A stretch of 64,000 nt of DNA from the NCBI GenBank assembly GCA_029532415.1, contig JAQOTA010000050.1, positions 1,860,001 to 1,924,000 on the forward strand, in the 5' to 3' direction. Shown piece by piece: positions 46,293 to 57,873 of the stretch. The notes under the pieces were generated by a model that was not told the DNA's origin, ran no database searches, and worked only from the letters and a program-made list of their open reading frames with translations. Within the stretch, counting starts at the first letter, position 1; each line of letters opens with the position of its first letter. Made by a program: the position numbers and the translations under genes. This DNA comes from Marasmius tenuissimus. Taxonomy: Eukaryota > Basidiomycota > Agaricomycetes > Agaricales > Marasmiaceae.

Positions 46293-49200
46293 TGTAGATT
46301 ACCCTATATCAGGCTTGAACACCGGATAGTCACCAGTTCCTAACAAGGTTCACACCTTCGTTTCAATATCTGGATTCTGCTGCCAGTGTCGAGGAGTCGG
46401 CCCGGCCCGGGCCTTTCCTCTATCGCCACTGCAATGTGCATGGAGTCGAGAGGAACAGTTATCAGAAAGTCATCAGCTTGTTCCACCTGTTCAACGCCCG
46501 CCTACTTTGCTTTTGTTGGGACGTGTCTTCCCCCCAGTCTGCGTTTCTCGCGTTATTTCTTCATTCGCGTGTTCAGCTAGCAAGATTGTACTCTTTGTCT
46601 GCTTGCCTGCCCGTCGATTCGTGCCGTACTGGGCGACGCATTCCTCGTAACTTGTACATCCCTCTGACCTCGCGATAACTCTATCCTTGATCGGGGGAGT
46701 GTTGTTATCAATATGAGCCTATCTCGTTTAAGTAGCTCACTCCCAACAGATAATTTGAATGATGACGGGACGGTCGGGGCCCGGGAGAAGGTGATGTCCA
46801 CTGTTACCCTCAGGCTGTACATGAACTATTGCTGATTATTCTCATGAGATGAAATTCACGATGCTCCAAGTACTCGCACTTGACATCAACCGAGCGCTCT
46901 AGTAGCGCTCAACGCTCATGCATCATTCGAGGCCGTAACTTTGCTCTGCTTCCCCAGGCAGATACTTCCACCATCCTTGGCAGGAATGTTCGGGCACAGT
47001 CGCGCTTCCGCAGGACTATGGGAGGATTACGATTAACACGGCTTCCTGTTGACATGCCCGTTGCTCCTGTTTTCATCTGACGACGGGGTCCCTGCCTGGT
47101 CGCTTGAGTGAATACGCCTTTCGCCGGTACTTTTCATATCTTTCTACTTCCTGACCTCGCTGGTATCACACTGCTTGCGAAGGAAACTGGCGATCGCCGG
47201 AATGTGGCCACAATGATCACAACGCACAGAGTTCGTGCGTTCTGCGTATCACCCCACAAGATACGCTCTCTGGCGGAGGGCCTCTCTCGGAGTCTCTTTC
47301 CTTTCGCCCGAGCGATAACCTCCTTGGTTGTTTTTCAGTATGCAGCATGTAACTTGGCAGCTGATACTCATCGATACTGTCTGGACGGCGCTCAGAGGTT
47401 CCATGTAATGTGCGACGAGGTCCGATATCCTCGACCTCCGACTCCGAGAGTCGGAGCTTGACATCGGCAGTCCGTGAACACGAGGTCGAATCGGAACCCT
47501 GCAGTTTCTAATAGTAAAAGGGACCACAGTTGACCTCTTTAACCTCACCAATCACCAATGACGGTATATGACTAGGACTTGCTGGTATCATCATTATCAG
47601 ACAATTCGTCAAGCTTTAGCTGACCGACCCCAGGAGTCAGGGACCCGTTGTACATAAAAACGACATGCCTGACACTGAATGTACAACAGCCCATGAGAAA
47701 CAAATCCAGCACGTACGAAGAAGAATCACGGCAACTCGTGTTATGGTCGTAAACATACGGAAATTACCTAGTCGTATTAGCCACATGCAGTCTGCAAACT
47801 AGCCCCAGGCTAAGCCAACGTTAGTATCGTCCTTTCGTAAGATAAACAGAGATTATCTCACTCACTTTATCCTCAGATTACCTTGCTAACACAGTCGTCC
47901 TCTACTGAGATAATAGACGGCTGATATGTAGACTTACATCCACCCAAAGCTCAGCAGTCAGGGGTCGAAAGAAGTAGGAGGAGGGGCGAGACTGCAGCAT
48001 GGATAGTAAGTACGTAGAAAACTGAATGCGACGCGTCATTATGCATTAGGGCTCAACCCGTCGAACCGCAGAAACACATGCGCCAGAACGATAGGGTCGC
48101 AACCATAATTTCAATTTCCGTGTAGAATGATATTCACTCCTAGGAGCTAGCATTCAACGTTCAGCTTCTGGTGGGGTCCAGGGTGGTCGATGCGTCGAAC
48201 GACCATCCAAAACATTCCGGTTATCCAGGCATTCTGATTGGTAACCGGCTACCCCGATCAGCCTTCGACATAACTGCTTTGGCACTTCCGGATAGGACGG
48301 GTCAGGGAGGCTCTCAGGGGTGCTCTTGCCGAACCTTACTGGACAGAACTCGAGACTCGAGGAACCGTGCAGGGAGCATCGGAGCCGTGTAATATCCCTT
48401 TACGGTTTTTCGCGATCTTTCATGATCTGGTTCCCAACCTATAGGGGCTGCAGGTTAAACGTTAACCTTTAGGGCGTGTTTGGGTGAGCAGGAGGCCAAC
48501 TCAGAGTCAGGGGTCCAGTGCTCAAGGCAGGCTCGAGTCAAATCCCCGGACAACTTCCAGGTTAGGTAGGTGGGGCTCATGAATCAGTTTTGTTGAGCCC
48601 GGGCTACTAAGCCGTCTTATCGAAAGAAATCATGATGATAATGCTTTCAGGTTGTTTTTAGGTACACAGTAATCAGAATCGTTTTTGTGGCAACAATAGT
48701 ACGATATACTAATGATCGGCGAGCATGATTTACATATCTCCATTACCTTTTGAATACTTCATCGAAACTGCACATCCAGTAGTACTTGCTTGAGCAAACG
48801 TTACTGAAGAGAGGCCTTGGTGGTACATCGCAGCCGCGATATTGATGGGAATGTCGAGAGAGCATCGCGACCATATCGCATGAATCTGATGCTATTGATT
48901 TGCCGAATCCCGATTTCCCAAGCCTTCACCATCATAAATTCAAACCACACCAACATTCGAACAGATTGCGTTGTACGGTACGCGACTTAATGTGTTTCCG
49001 AATCTTGTCACTAAGAATATTTTAGGCCATACATAATTAATTTAAAAGTATTTCGCACTATGGTAGGTCGTGAATCGTGATTTGTGGGCCCAGCTCTATC
49101 TCTTTCCACGGTGTTGAAGGCCAATTTGAGATCTACCCAACATTCGAAGCGTGCCGTGGCCTAACAGCGATGACACTGACAGGTCAATGGACATCGAGAC

Positions 49201-49340
49201 ACCCCTCCAGGTGCAGACCCCCTCGGCCGATCTCCCACACAGAGATAACCGACATGATTTCTCTTTTCATCTTGCCTTAAAAGCTGGCCATCTCGCTCCC
49301 ACTATTAGACCATCCTACCCTCGTTTTTCCTCAATGAGTG
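46293..49340. other. Gene-poor region
   Basis: No supportable genes on either strand, only short unrelated frames. Probably degenerated repeats and the promoter region of the second zinc-finger gene. Confidence 0.4.
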
Positions 49341-50325
49341 ATGCCCGTGCTTCAGAGTGGGTCACCCTCAATACCTCAGTACATTGATTATCGTCAGCTC
49401 ACCATTTCTTCTAGTCCGAACTTGCTAGAGCACATCCAGGGCCATTTCACGGAGTCATTATACCACCGCAAAGTCGTGTATCCTACCACCGGGGAAGTCA
49501 CCAACACCCAGCAAACCGGGATAGAGGAGCTCCGCTATTACGATCACGCTTTGAGTTGGGATACGATCGGGGGACCGAGATACACAACGGATAGCCAGCC
49601 AAGGTGCGTCTACCAGATGTTCTACGTTGTACAAGTCCCCGTGCTGAAGAACTCGTGAACAGTGTACGACGAGAGCATTCTGGTACGGTTTCTGGTGTGG
49701 ATAACCTGGATGGAGAAACCCTCTATCCACTCCAGGGCCTGCCGCCTTCCGCCTCACCACCATTATACCACATAGCGCCTCCCTCAGCTACTGCACAGTA
49801 TGTCACAGGGCTCAGCCCTCAAGCTCCGGTGTCTGGTCCTTTGTGGGCTGAGGAATTACCGGGATTACTGTACGACATAAACGCAAGCTCATCGGAACTG
49901 ATTCAACAAGATCCTAGGATGTCCGAATACCCGCTGCCGCTGCCGGTTAGTGCTCTAGAATTCAATCCTGGCGCCCAACAATCAACCCAGTCACAGGCAG
50001 GCGTTTGCCGTAAAGTAGGATCACTGACTGGGACCAACACTTCCATTCAAAATCGAAAGAAGGAGCCGAGATACTTCTGCCCAGTTGTGGGGTGCGAATC
50101 GAAAGGATTCACTGAAAAACACAACTTCAATTGTCAGTCATAAAGTCACCGTTTAATGTCGTCCGCTTACCAAAGCGTCCAGATCATATGCGATCCCACA
50201 AAGGCTTGAAGCCCCACTGTTGCGGCAGGTGCTCTCGACGGTTCAACTCGCGGTGGGATCTGAAGCGCCACGTTGAGAGATTGAAGAAGCCTTGCAAGCT
50301 GACGGCCAATCAGATTGCCTTATAG
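49341..50325 (+). CDS. C2H2 zinc-finger protein, 291 aa
   Basis: Exons 49341..49603, 49663..50132 and 50183..50325. The C-terminal finger pair is CPVVGCESKGFTEKHNFN-YHMRSH and CGRCSRRFNSRWDLKRH followed by KKPC. The first finger is split by the last intron at the same site as in the gene at 6635..7489. The rest is Pro/Ser/Gln-rich without known domains. Probable DNA-binding regulator. Start taken at the first ATG after an in-frame stop; an additional upstream exon cannot be excluded. It converges with the second LDB gene, about 750 bases away. Confidence 0.75.
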
Positions 50326-51077
50326 TCTGTTAGATTGTCAGTATAATGCAAAACTGTTATGATCCCAAGAATACCGGGCATTCAGAGTGAAGGATCTCAC
50401 TTAACCACCCTGTCCATAGTTTTTGTGGCTGGAGAGTTGATCATGTTCGGTAATTGCCGAACCATTCCAGAGCCTTCACCAACTGATGGAAGCGCCATGG
50501 TGGACAACGGCGCAATCGACCCTCCCGGATCCGGTCTCACAGACCCTGAAAATGTCGTTAAAATGTTGTTGAAATGTTGTCTCGTATCCGAGGATATGAT
50601 GAACGTCAAATCATATTGATAGTCCGCCAAAGTGTAGGTTGTGACGAACAAACAACGAGAAAAGAATGACAGTAACTAGGGCTGAACCTGATGCGCCGGG
50701 CTCGGACGTCGACAGATCAAACCGTTTGTTCAGTTTGACGAGTGTTTTGGATAGGAGCACTTATTATTATTGGCGGACTTGTATCCTCCGGGCTCCCCAC
50801 GCATCGGGACGCACTTCGACTCTACTGATGCGAAGTCAAATACTACTGGCCGACGTTGGTGGTCGAACATATTGGTGATGTCTTGTGAATGTAAGTAGGA
50901 GATGTACATTGATTGATAGATAAAGTACAAGTATAGTCAACATGTCTCAGTTGAGCCAGTTGAGCACGGTCCAATTTCCCACACATTACCCTCGAAGGAA
51001 CAATCCAAGTACGTTCCACCGGACCTATGTCAAAGCAATCAGCTCACAGTGTTTACACGAGTAACAACCCTGATCGA
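50326..51077. other. Intergenic region between convergent genes
   Basis: Holds the 3' ends of the zinc-finger and LDB genes. No convincing gene. Confidence 0.5.
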
Positions 51078-53375
51078 TCAAGACTGGAGCGCAACGAACG
51101 TCTCATGACTCTTCGCTTCAAACTCGAAGTTTTCGAACTTCAGGTGATACCGTGACTTCCCTCCAAGTCGGAGCGAGTGGTGTGGATGGTGCCCGCCGGC
51201 AGAGCTGGTAGATAAGGGAGTCGTGATGATGACATGCACCGTCATAGGACCCCTCAGAAGGACTGTATACCCATCATCGAAGTGGTACGTCCACACCGCC
51301 TTGGCGCATTCTACGACAGAGTGTCCGTATTCAAACATCTGTTCACGAGCGCCATCGAGTGTCAAACTCATCGACTTGACCCCGGACTGTGTCATAGTTA
51401 GAAAATACCGCGGAAGAACGGGAACGCCCATTTCTGGAGGGAAAAACAGTGCAGAAGAGAAGAGGTCGCCGTACGGAAGGGGGGAATCATCAATTTCATG
51501 GCAAAATCTCGAAAGATTCTTGCAAGGCGTACCAAAAATTTTCGCCTCTAGCCTCTTATTATCTTTCCACAGGGTGAGCTTCATAATCGCTTTTGGCGTG
51601 AAGTGTTCCCTCACGATGTCGTTCCACCACGCTAATTGGTGTTTCTCCTAGAAACGGAAGAAAAGTTGAATGGAAGGTCGTCAAAGCGATGTGGTTGGGA
51701 CACGCACTATTCTACCTTCGGTGGCTAGAACACCGCTGAACTCAAATATCCGTAACAAGCCTTGTCCATGACCCACAGAGTGGGAGTGGGGTGTCCTGTG
51801 TATCGAGAGGAGTATAGAAATGAGCTTCAGGGGTTCCACAAAACAAAAAGGGGAGCTAAAAGGAAACACGTACGCCGATGGGCCGACATGAGGATTAGGG
51901 AAAGGTTCCTCGAGCGAGCCGTCTGGCGTCAACGATGCGGTGAGCGCATCACCAGTAGGGGACCCAGAAGATTGTGGTGTGGATGCATATTGCTCGTGTG
52001 GGCTCTGTGCATCTACAGGAGCGTTCTCGAGCAACAGCATCGACGGCGGGGACACTGAACTCGGATTGGTTGCTAAAATAGGAGTGGGAGAGTATGGGGT
52101 TACTGGGAGACTTGTTGCTGGCGTCGATGACGACGCATTGGTAGTTTCTGAGCCGAGGGGGGCACTTGCCGTCGTGTATGAATTCGCTCCTTGCCCGAGG
52201 TTCATGAAGCCACTCATCATCTGGCTGGGCTTAAAGTGAGGCATCGTGTCACGTAGTCTTGATCCTAAAGCTTTGAGTGCATCTGGAATTATACGTGAGC
52301 AAAACTGAAAGTGGAACCACGAGAGGTCTATTTCCTACCCATGGGACCGAGTTCGTGTTCGGAGGAGAAGGTAATAAGGGCCGCCATGTCTTCGCAGCTA
52401 TCTGATAACTAGAGCGTCTAGATGATCAACAATCTCGTTTGAAAACTACGGAACAGGAACGAGCACATACCTCTAAACACCTCATAGCCGCTTGCGGAAT
52501 CCCAAATGCATTAACAGGTACATCGAGCACTGACCCCTCTGCCCCGTTCGCATTCCAGCTCCCTATACGAGCCGCCTTCTCAAGCGTGATAAGTTTCTCG
52601 TGACCCTGCGCTTCAAACTCGAATCTATCGAATTTCAGGTGCCGATTCCGTCCAAGATAGTACCCATTGGTAGTGGTAGTAGGTAGACCAGCAACAATGA
52701 CAACGTGCACTGACATGGGGCCTTTCAAGCAGACAGAGTACCCGTTGTCGAAGTTGTACGTCCAGGTTGCGTTGTTACATTCCACGATGGCGTGTGCATC
52801 GTCGTATAGTCGTTCCCGAGCATCATCTAATGTCAGTTTCATGGTCTTGACCCCGGATTGTGTTGTTCCCAAGAAAAACCGCGGAAGTACAGGAACGCCG
52901 ATCTCTACACGTTTGTGCACAAACATGCATTCGGTTGCTATCACTAATGTTGGTTTGTCGAGAAAGAGCTTGGAGGACGCACCATACACTTTCAAGTTCT
53001 CATCCATGCTCTCGTTTTCCTTCCACAAAGTATGTTTCATCACTGCATCTGGAGTGAAGAACTCCTCGACTAAATCGCCCCACCAAGATGACTTGAGTTT
53101 CTGCTAAAACAGAGTGAATACTGGCTGACTTGAGGGTGAAAGACATTGAGACACTCACGGTCTGATCCTCGGTAGCTAGGCCACCGCTAAATTGCAGCAA
53201 CCTGCTCAACGCTTGCCCATGGCCCAAAGGTTGAACGTGAGACGCCCTGCGGTGAAGAGAGGGTGTGAGTTAAGACTGATCGAGTTGTGAAATGAGACGA
53301 AGGGACGAATCGTCATGGGAAGATCAAAACTGACTTTGAAGAACCAACATACGGAGTGTGTTGTTGTTCCTGCAT
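51078..53375 (-). CDS. LIM-domain-binding (LDB/PtaB-like) protein with two LDB domains, paralogue
   Basis: Minus-strand exons 53353..53375, 53159..53246, 52983..53100, 52471..52904, 52339..52408, 51708..52282, 51533..51647 and 51078..51433 give 592 aa (566 if the in-frame 51796..51873 is removed as an intron). Domain 1 has LGHGQALSRLLQFSGGLATED, FFTPDAVMKHTLW, VPVLPRFFLGTTQSGVK and NAFGIPQAAMRCLE. Domain 2 has VGHGQGLLRIFEFSGVLATEG, HFTPKAIMKLTLW and VPVLPRYFLTMTQSGVK, and ends FEFEAKSHETFVALQS. Intron positions match those of the gene at 24992..26948, including the 70- and 115-base exons, so both descend from one already duplicated ancestor. Start MQEQQHTP is a 23-base exon. Confidence 0.85.
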
Positions 53376-54217
53376 TATTGTTAGATGCTGAGAACTCGGG
53401 AAGTGCCGCTTGCAGCGGCGGCACACCTTGCTTGTCTCGGAGATTCGTACAATCACCACTGTACGCCCCGCACCGCATGAAAGTAACCCGGAAAGAATCA
53501 GGTGGTTCTCAACCGCTCGCGGCGTGGATTCAACCCGACTTTCTCCTGAAACGGCGACTAGTGGGATCCGACTGAAAGTCATTATGTTTAAGAACGTCCG
53601 ATTAAATAGATTTTCCACTGGAATTTCAGGACAAGGCATACTGTCGTTCACTGATGTCATCTTTGAGCAGTTGAACTTCACTCGGGGGTCGTCTTGAAGT
53701 CAGTGAGTTCTTGACTTGAATACACAACGTATGCTGACACGGTGACATTGGTTTTGGGTCACGCTCACGGCTTTTGCGGATCGTAGATGCGAATACAAAT
53801 CAACAATCCATTCGACCGGGGCCGTACATACAGTTAGTAACACAGCAGGATGATACACCGCAATCGGAACGTATCATGTACATGAACAATGTGAGAACAG
53901 AATAGGTAGTTGGTAGAGACAAACAATGTAGGCGAGCAACAACGAAGGAATTCATGGAATGTGAGGTTTGGAGGAGTTGCGCGTCAACCTCCCTGATGTG
54001 GTGTTCGTGATTGATCTCAACGGAGAGACTAACATTTAGTAGAATAATATCTAGATTAGCTGGGATGTTGACGGGATAACAAGTAAAACGGGACACGCCT
54101 TCGGCCAAGACCCAAGATCGCGCAGACTTCAGCCTCTTCAACACAAATAGTCATGTCGCCATCCGACTCGCAGGCATGGGTGACCACATTTCCGACTTGT
54201 TCTTCGAGAATTTCGTC
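53376..54217. other. Upstream region of the LDB gene
   Basis: Likely LDB promoter and the 3' end of the small gene. No gene seen. Confidence 0.4.
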
Positions 54218-54497
54218 TTATAGGAGCATTCCGGAGTCAAGGTCGAGTGCAGAACTAGAAAATTATTAGTTCAGCATGGTGGGAGCTGAGTACCTGTGAG
54301 CACAATACTCACCTCATACTCTCAAGCTCTGAGCCCATGCTATCGCTGCCATACCACGAGTCCTCGGAGTCTATCTCACTGCCATTGTAGCTGGACACTG
54401 AGGGCAAATCGTCTGGTTGAAAGTCTTGAGGCTGCATATGAATGTCTGAGCGGATGTGGTGGAACGGGTTAGAGAGAGAGTTTTGCGGATCAGTCAT
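54218..54497 (-). CDS. Small acidic hypothetical protein, 73 aa
   Basis: Minus-strand exons 54313..54497 and 54218..54254 join in frame. The product starts MTDPQNSLSNPFHH, has an acidic Ser/Glu/Asp-rich middle (SSYNGSEIDSEDSWYGSDS) and ends DLDSGMLL. No domain, no signal peptide and no CaaX terminus, so it is not a lipopeptide pheromone precursor. Donor GTGAGT and acceptor TTCTAG are good. Function unknown. Confidence 0.4.
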
Positions 54498-56096
54498 GAG
54501 TTCAAGGATATATAATCAACAAACGCACCTAGTGAAATACACGCGGGGCGTGTCTTATGTCCTTCATGTCCATGGTCATATTTTTCAAACAATCTGAGCT
54601 GGGATCCGGCAGGGATAGGTGTATGGTTGAGGGAGTGAGGATAGGAATATGTCAGAAATAAGCATATAAATCAAGCTGGAGAGTATGGGAGCACTGTAAG
54701 AGATATCATCATGAGAATGGGCTGTCGACGTACGCTCAAGCTGGGACTGACGCGCGTCGCAATGGTATTGTTGTCTATTTGGCGATGCTGTGATCTGCCG
54801 TTTTGGAACATCCGATGGTTTTCCCAGTGTTTCGTACTGGAAGGGTATGTTGACATTACTTTCACGAGGAACCCTAATGCCCTGTCAAAAGTACTTGTTT
54901 TCAGCTTCACTGGCTTTCCAATCGAAAGCACACTGAACCGGTAAAATCAGTGTGCAACCGGGTGACTTCAACCCGGCCTGGGGCTCACAGTGCACTGTTG
55001 TAATCTGTGAGAGTTGAACGTTAGACATCAGAGCTAATCACAGAACCAGAGGATATGAACGGTTCAAACGTTGCCGTTGGCGAGTCGGAGCAGTTGGGCG
55101 TGAAAGCGAAGGTAGGATAAGCTATTATGGAGGCAAAGATCCATTGAAACTTCTGCGTAGTGGATACAAGTGGTAAGTTTACACAGAAACTGTGATAACT
55201 CCGTCAGAGAAATGATTTAGTATTGGGCCATTGGCCGCCGCTGGCACGTACCCGGTTGAAACCCGGTATTGAGCACACCAATCTATCCAAAAATTTCTGG
55301 ATGGGGCAGGCAAGAGGTGCTCATGAGCCTTGATTTGAGCCACAAATGCGAGGGGACACTGAAGCTGAAGTCTGGACTCGGTCTGGACTCCGAAGGGAAT
55401 CCGAAGTTGCAAGGTAATTCCGACGAGGGTATTCCGGGCCGGAAAGTAGTTCCGTCGGATCACTTGTTTGGTTGTGTGTACGATGTAAGTCCCGACGGGT
55501 GAATTATCACATACGAAGGACCTTGACAAGCAAGGTGATCGAGATTGCGTTCGAAGGGAATTCGGAAGACGGTGAGAATGCGAAGAGTTAAGTGAAGAGC
55601 CTGTGGTATGGTTACTGGTACTTGACAGATGCGACCTGGAGGGGACAGGAAAACGTGGTAAGGGATATCGAGGTACAAGAGTGTGAAAAGCGAGTAGGTT
55701 GACGTCGACGTCGTCAGAAGGCCCTCCTCAACGCCGCCACCGCCGACAAGCAAGTTGAGCGCAAGGCCTGAGAACAGGGACGCGATGATGGATCAGTCCC
55801 GCGTGTCCTTGCCGGTCTTTGCCGGTCACTCAGACTGGAACGGTTAACCTCTTTCCGACCCACCAAAACGACCACTCGCAGGTTGAATTCACAGATCGCT
55901 GTAACTTTTGGGAAGCCCTTTTACAAAGTAGATCACATTTGTCAGGTGCGCAATAATCGTCTTTCTACTCTTTTGGCAGCCGAGGGCTGAGTACTGAGGT
56001 CCTGATCACCAGGTAACAGGCGTACTCTTTTACGACGGCTCAGGTGCGTAGATTTTGATAACTTCCCTGAAGGCGCTGGTCTGGAATATGGCATAG
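54498..56096. other. Intergenic region, no supportable gene
   Basis: Short frames only. GGTTGAAACCC-like segments near 54960 and 55250 are related but do not form a tRNA. Confidence 0.4.
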
Positions 56097-57692
56097 ATGC
56101 CCAACTTCAAGGAGAATTCATGTCCTCACTGCTCCGTGTCTCCCGACGTTTCCGCTATCACGATACGGCCTCAGCCCTTTACGAGTACCGGAAGGCTTGC
56201 AAGCAGTAACGATCCTCCCTTGAGCTCCGACATCAAGGTATTCAAAGCGAGTTTTGCCCAAACAACGGCCCGCCTGAAGTTCGTGACGGACAATATCGCC
56301 AAACTGGAGGGGAACATTCGCGTTTTCTCGGAGGAACGCAATCGACTGAATGAACTCGCTGAAGCATACCAACGGATTTTGCACCCTCTGCGTCGTCTTC
56401 CAGAGGTGGTTCTGCGCGAGATCATTCGCGCCTCTGCTCATAGCGGTCCCTTGAGCATGGAGACCAACTTCGCAGGACCAACACACCCTGTATATGCCAC
56501 TCCGTGGAAACTAGGACAAGTCTGTCATACCTGGCGTCAAGTGGCGCTCTCAGATCATTCACTATGGTCCTTCGTCTATGTGCGATTTCCTGATCCTCCT
56601 ATATCTAAAAAGGCGGTCGCTGGAATGATAGCACAGTTAATGTGTCAGTTGCGTAGATCAGGTTCCTCACCACTGGAGGTATCACTGTACTCAACTCGCT
56701 TACTGGATGACTGTGACGATGCTCTCTTGACGACGATATGCTCTCACTCCAGTCGTTGGGCTACATTACAGGCCACCCTTTCCCCGCAAAACCTCCGTAT
56801 ACTTGACCACCTGATTGGAGGCGGTATTCCAAACTTGCGCAGACTCCACCTCCCGCAGATAACCACCATCGAAGAAATAGCAACTATCGGTACCTTCAGT
56901 ATTGCTCCCAGGTTGTGCGACGTGACTTTCGACCTCTACTCTCAAAGCGGCTTGGACTGTCTTCTCATCCCATGGTCGCAAATCACCCATTTCCGTATCT
57001 TGACCACTGCGAAATTCGCAACCATCGCCAATTACTCGTACCTTCAGAAAATGCCCAACCTCGAATCTTTCTATACCGTAGTCGGAGGACTTGCAGCAAA
57101 CACCCCAGAAGTGGACCTGCTTTCGTTGAAAGCTCTCGCAATTTGCGTTCAGGGGAGGAGTAAAGTGGTCGAGCCATTCCTCAAACGAATTCATACCCCC
57201 ATCTTACGGGATCTCCGGATCGATGCCACTGCAGCGGACTCTTCGCAAATTACAATTCCTCCTAGCATCGGTCCTACGCTACGCACGCTGTGTCTAGGTG
57301 TCCGGACCTGGACCACTGCGGACGCCCGACGAATCTTCACATCCTTATCCGGGCTCGAATTTCTCTCGCTGTACAACGCTTCGAGCGAGGTACTCTTTGA
57401 ACTTTCGAATCGTGACCCCTCCACTGGACAGTTGCGCCTACTCCCTCGACTTCGCGATCTTGGGATTTTCGCGTACTCGCCACGGCCATCTGACATCCCA
57501 CCTCTCCTCAGGCTTCTGGAGAGTCGGTTTAGCAATGCACGTGGGAGCACTTACCGATTGCGCAAGGTTCGCGTGCACCACAAGATTGTGTCAGTGAAGG
57601 ATGCTCTCTTCCAACTGAAGAGGATGGCTTCGGAGGGCCTTGATGTTGACATCTCTCCAGTAGATTGGGTTCAGATGTTCCCAGGCTTTTGA
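56097..57692 (+). CDS. F-box-like protein with C-terminal leucine-rich region
   Basis: Intronless, 531 aa. A coiled-coil-like segment (about residues 45-95, ARLKFVTDNIAKLEGNIRVFSEERNRLNELAEAY in two halves) leads into an F-box-like motif LRRLPEVVLREIIRA, then WKLGQVCHTWRQVALSDHSLWSFV, a layout very common and expanded in Agaricomycetes. The remainder is leucine-rich repeat-like. Such proteins are presumed substrate adaptors of SCF ubiquitin ligases. The target is unknown. Confidence 0.85.
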   Translation: MPNFKENSCPHCSVSPDVSAITIRPQPFTSTGRLASSNDPPLSSDIKVFKASFAQTTARLKFVTDNIAKLEGNIRVFSEERNRLNELAEAYQRILHPLRRLPEVVLREIIRASAHSGPLSMETNFAGPTHPVYATPWKLGQVCHTWRQVALSDHSLWSFVYVRFPDPPISKKAVAGMIAQLMCQLRRSGSSPLEVSLYSTRLLDDCDDALLTTICSHSSRWATLQATLSPQNLRILDHLIGGGIPNLRRLHLPQITTIEEIATIGTFSIAPRLCDVTFDLYSQSGLDCLLIPWSQITHFRILTTAKFATIANYSYLQKMPNLESFYTVVGGLAANTPEVDLLSLKALAICVQGRSKVVEPFLKRIHTPILRDLRIDATAADSSQITIPPSIGPTLRTLCLGVRTWTTADARRIFTSLSGLEFLSLYNASSEVLFELSNRDPSTGQLRLLPRLRDLGIFAYSPRPSDIPPLLRLLESRFSNARGSTYRLRKVRVHHKIVSVKDALFQLKRMASEGLDVDISPVDWVQMFPGF

Positions 57693-57873
57693 GAAATGGT
57701 AGGTCGCTCTTTCTGACACAATCATGCTAACTGATGAATTTTCCTTCAGGACCGTATTGTATAGCAGATATGTAGCGTGTATGTGACAATATAGCTGCAT
57801 TGCATCCCGCCTACGTCCTGTGGGTGAACACCAATGGCATTCGAATGGGCCTGGAACGAAACGGCCAGTTAGA

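Noticed and set aside
54218..54497. Mating pheromone precursor
   Set aside because: Small size fits, but there is no C-terminal CaaX motif.
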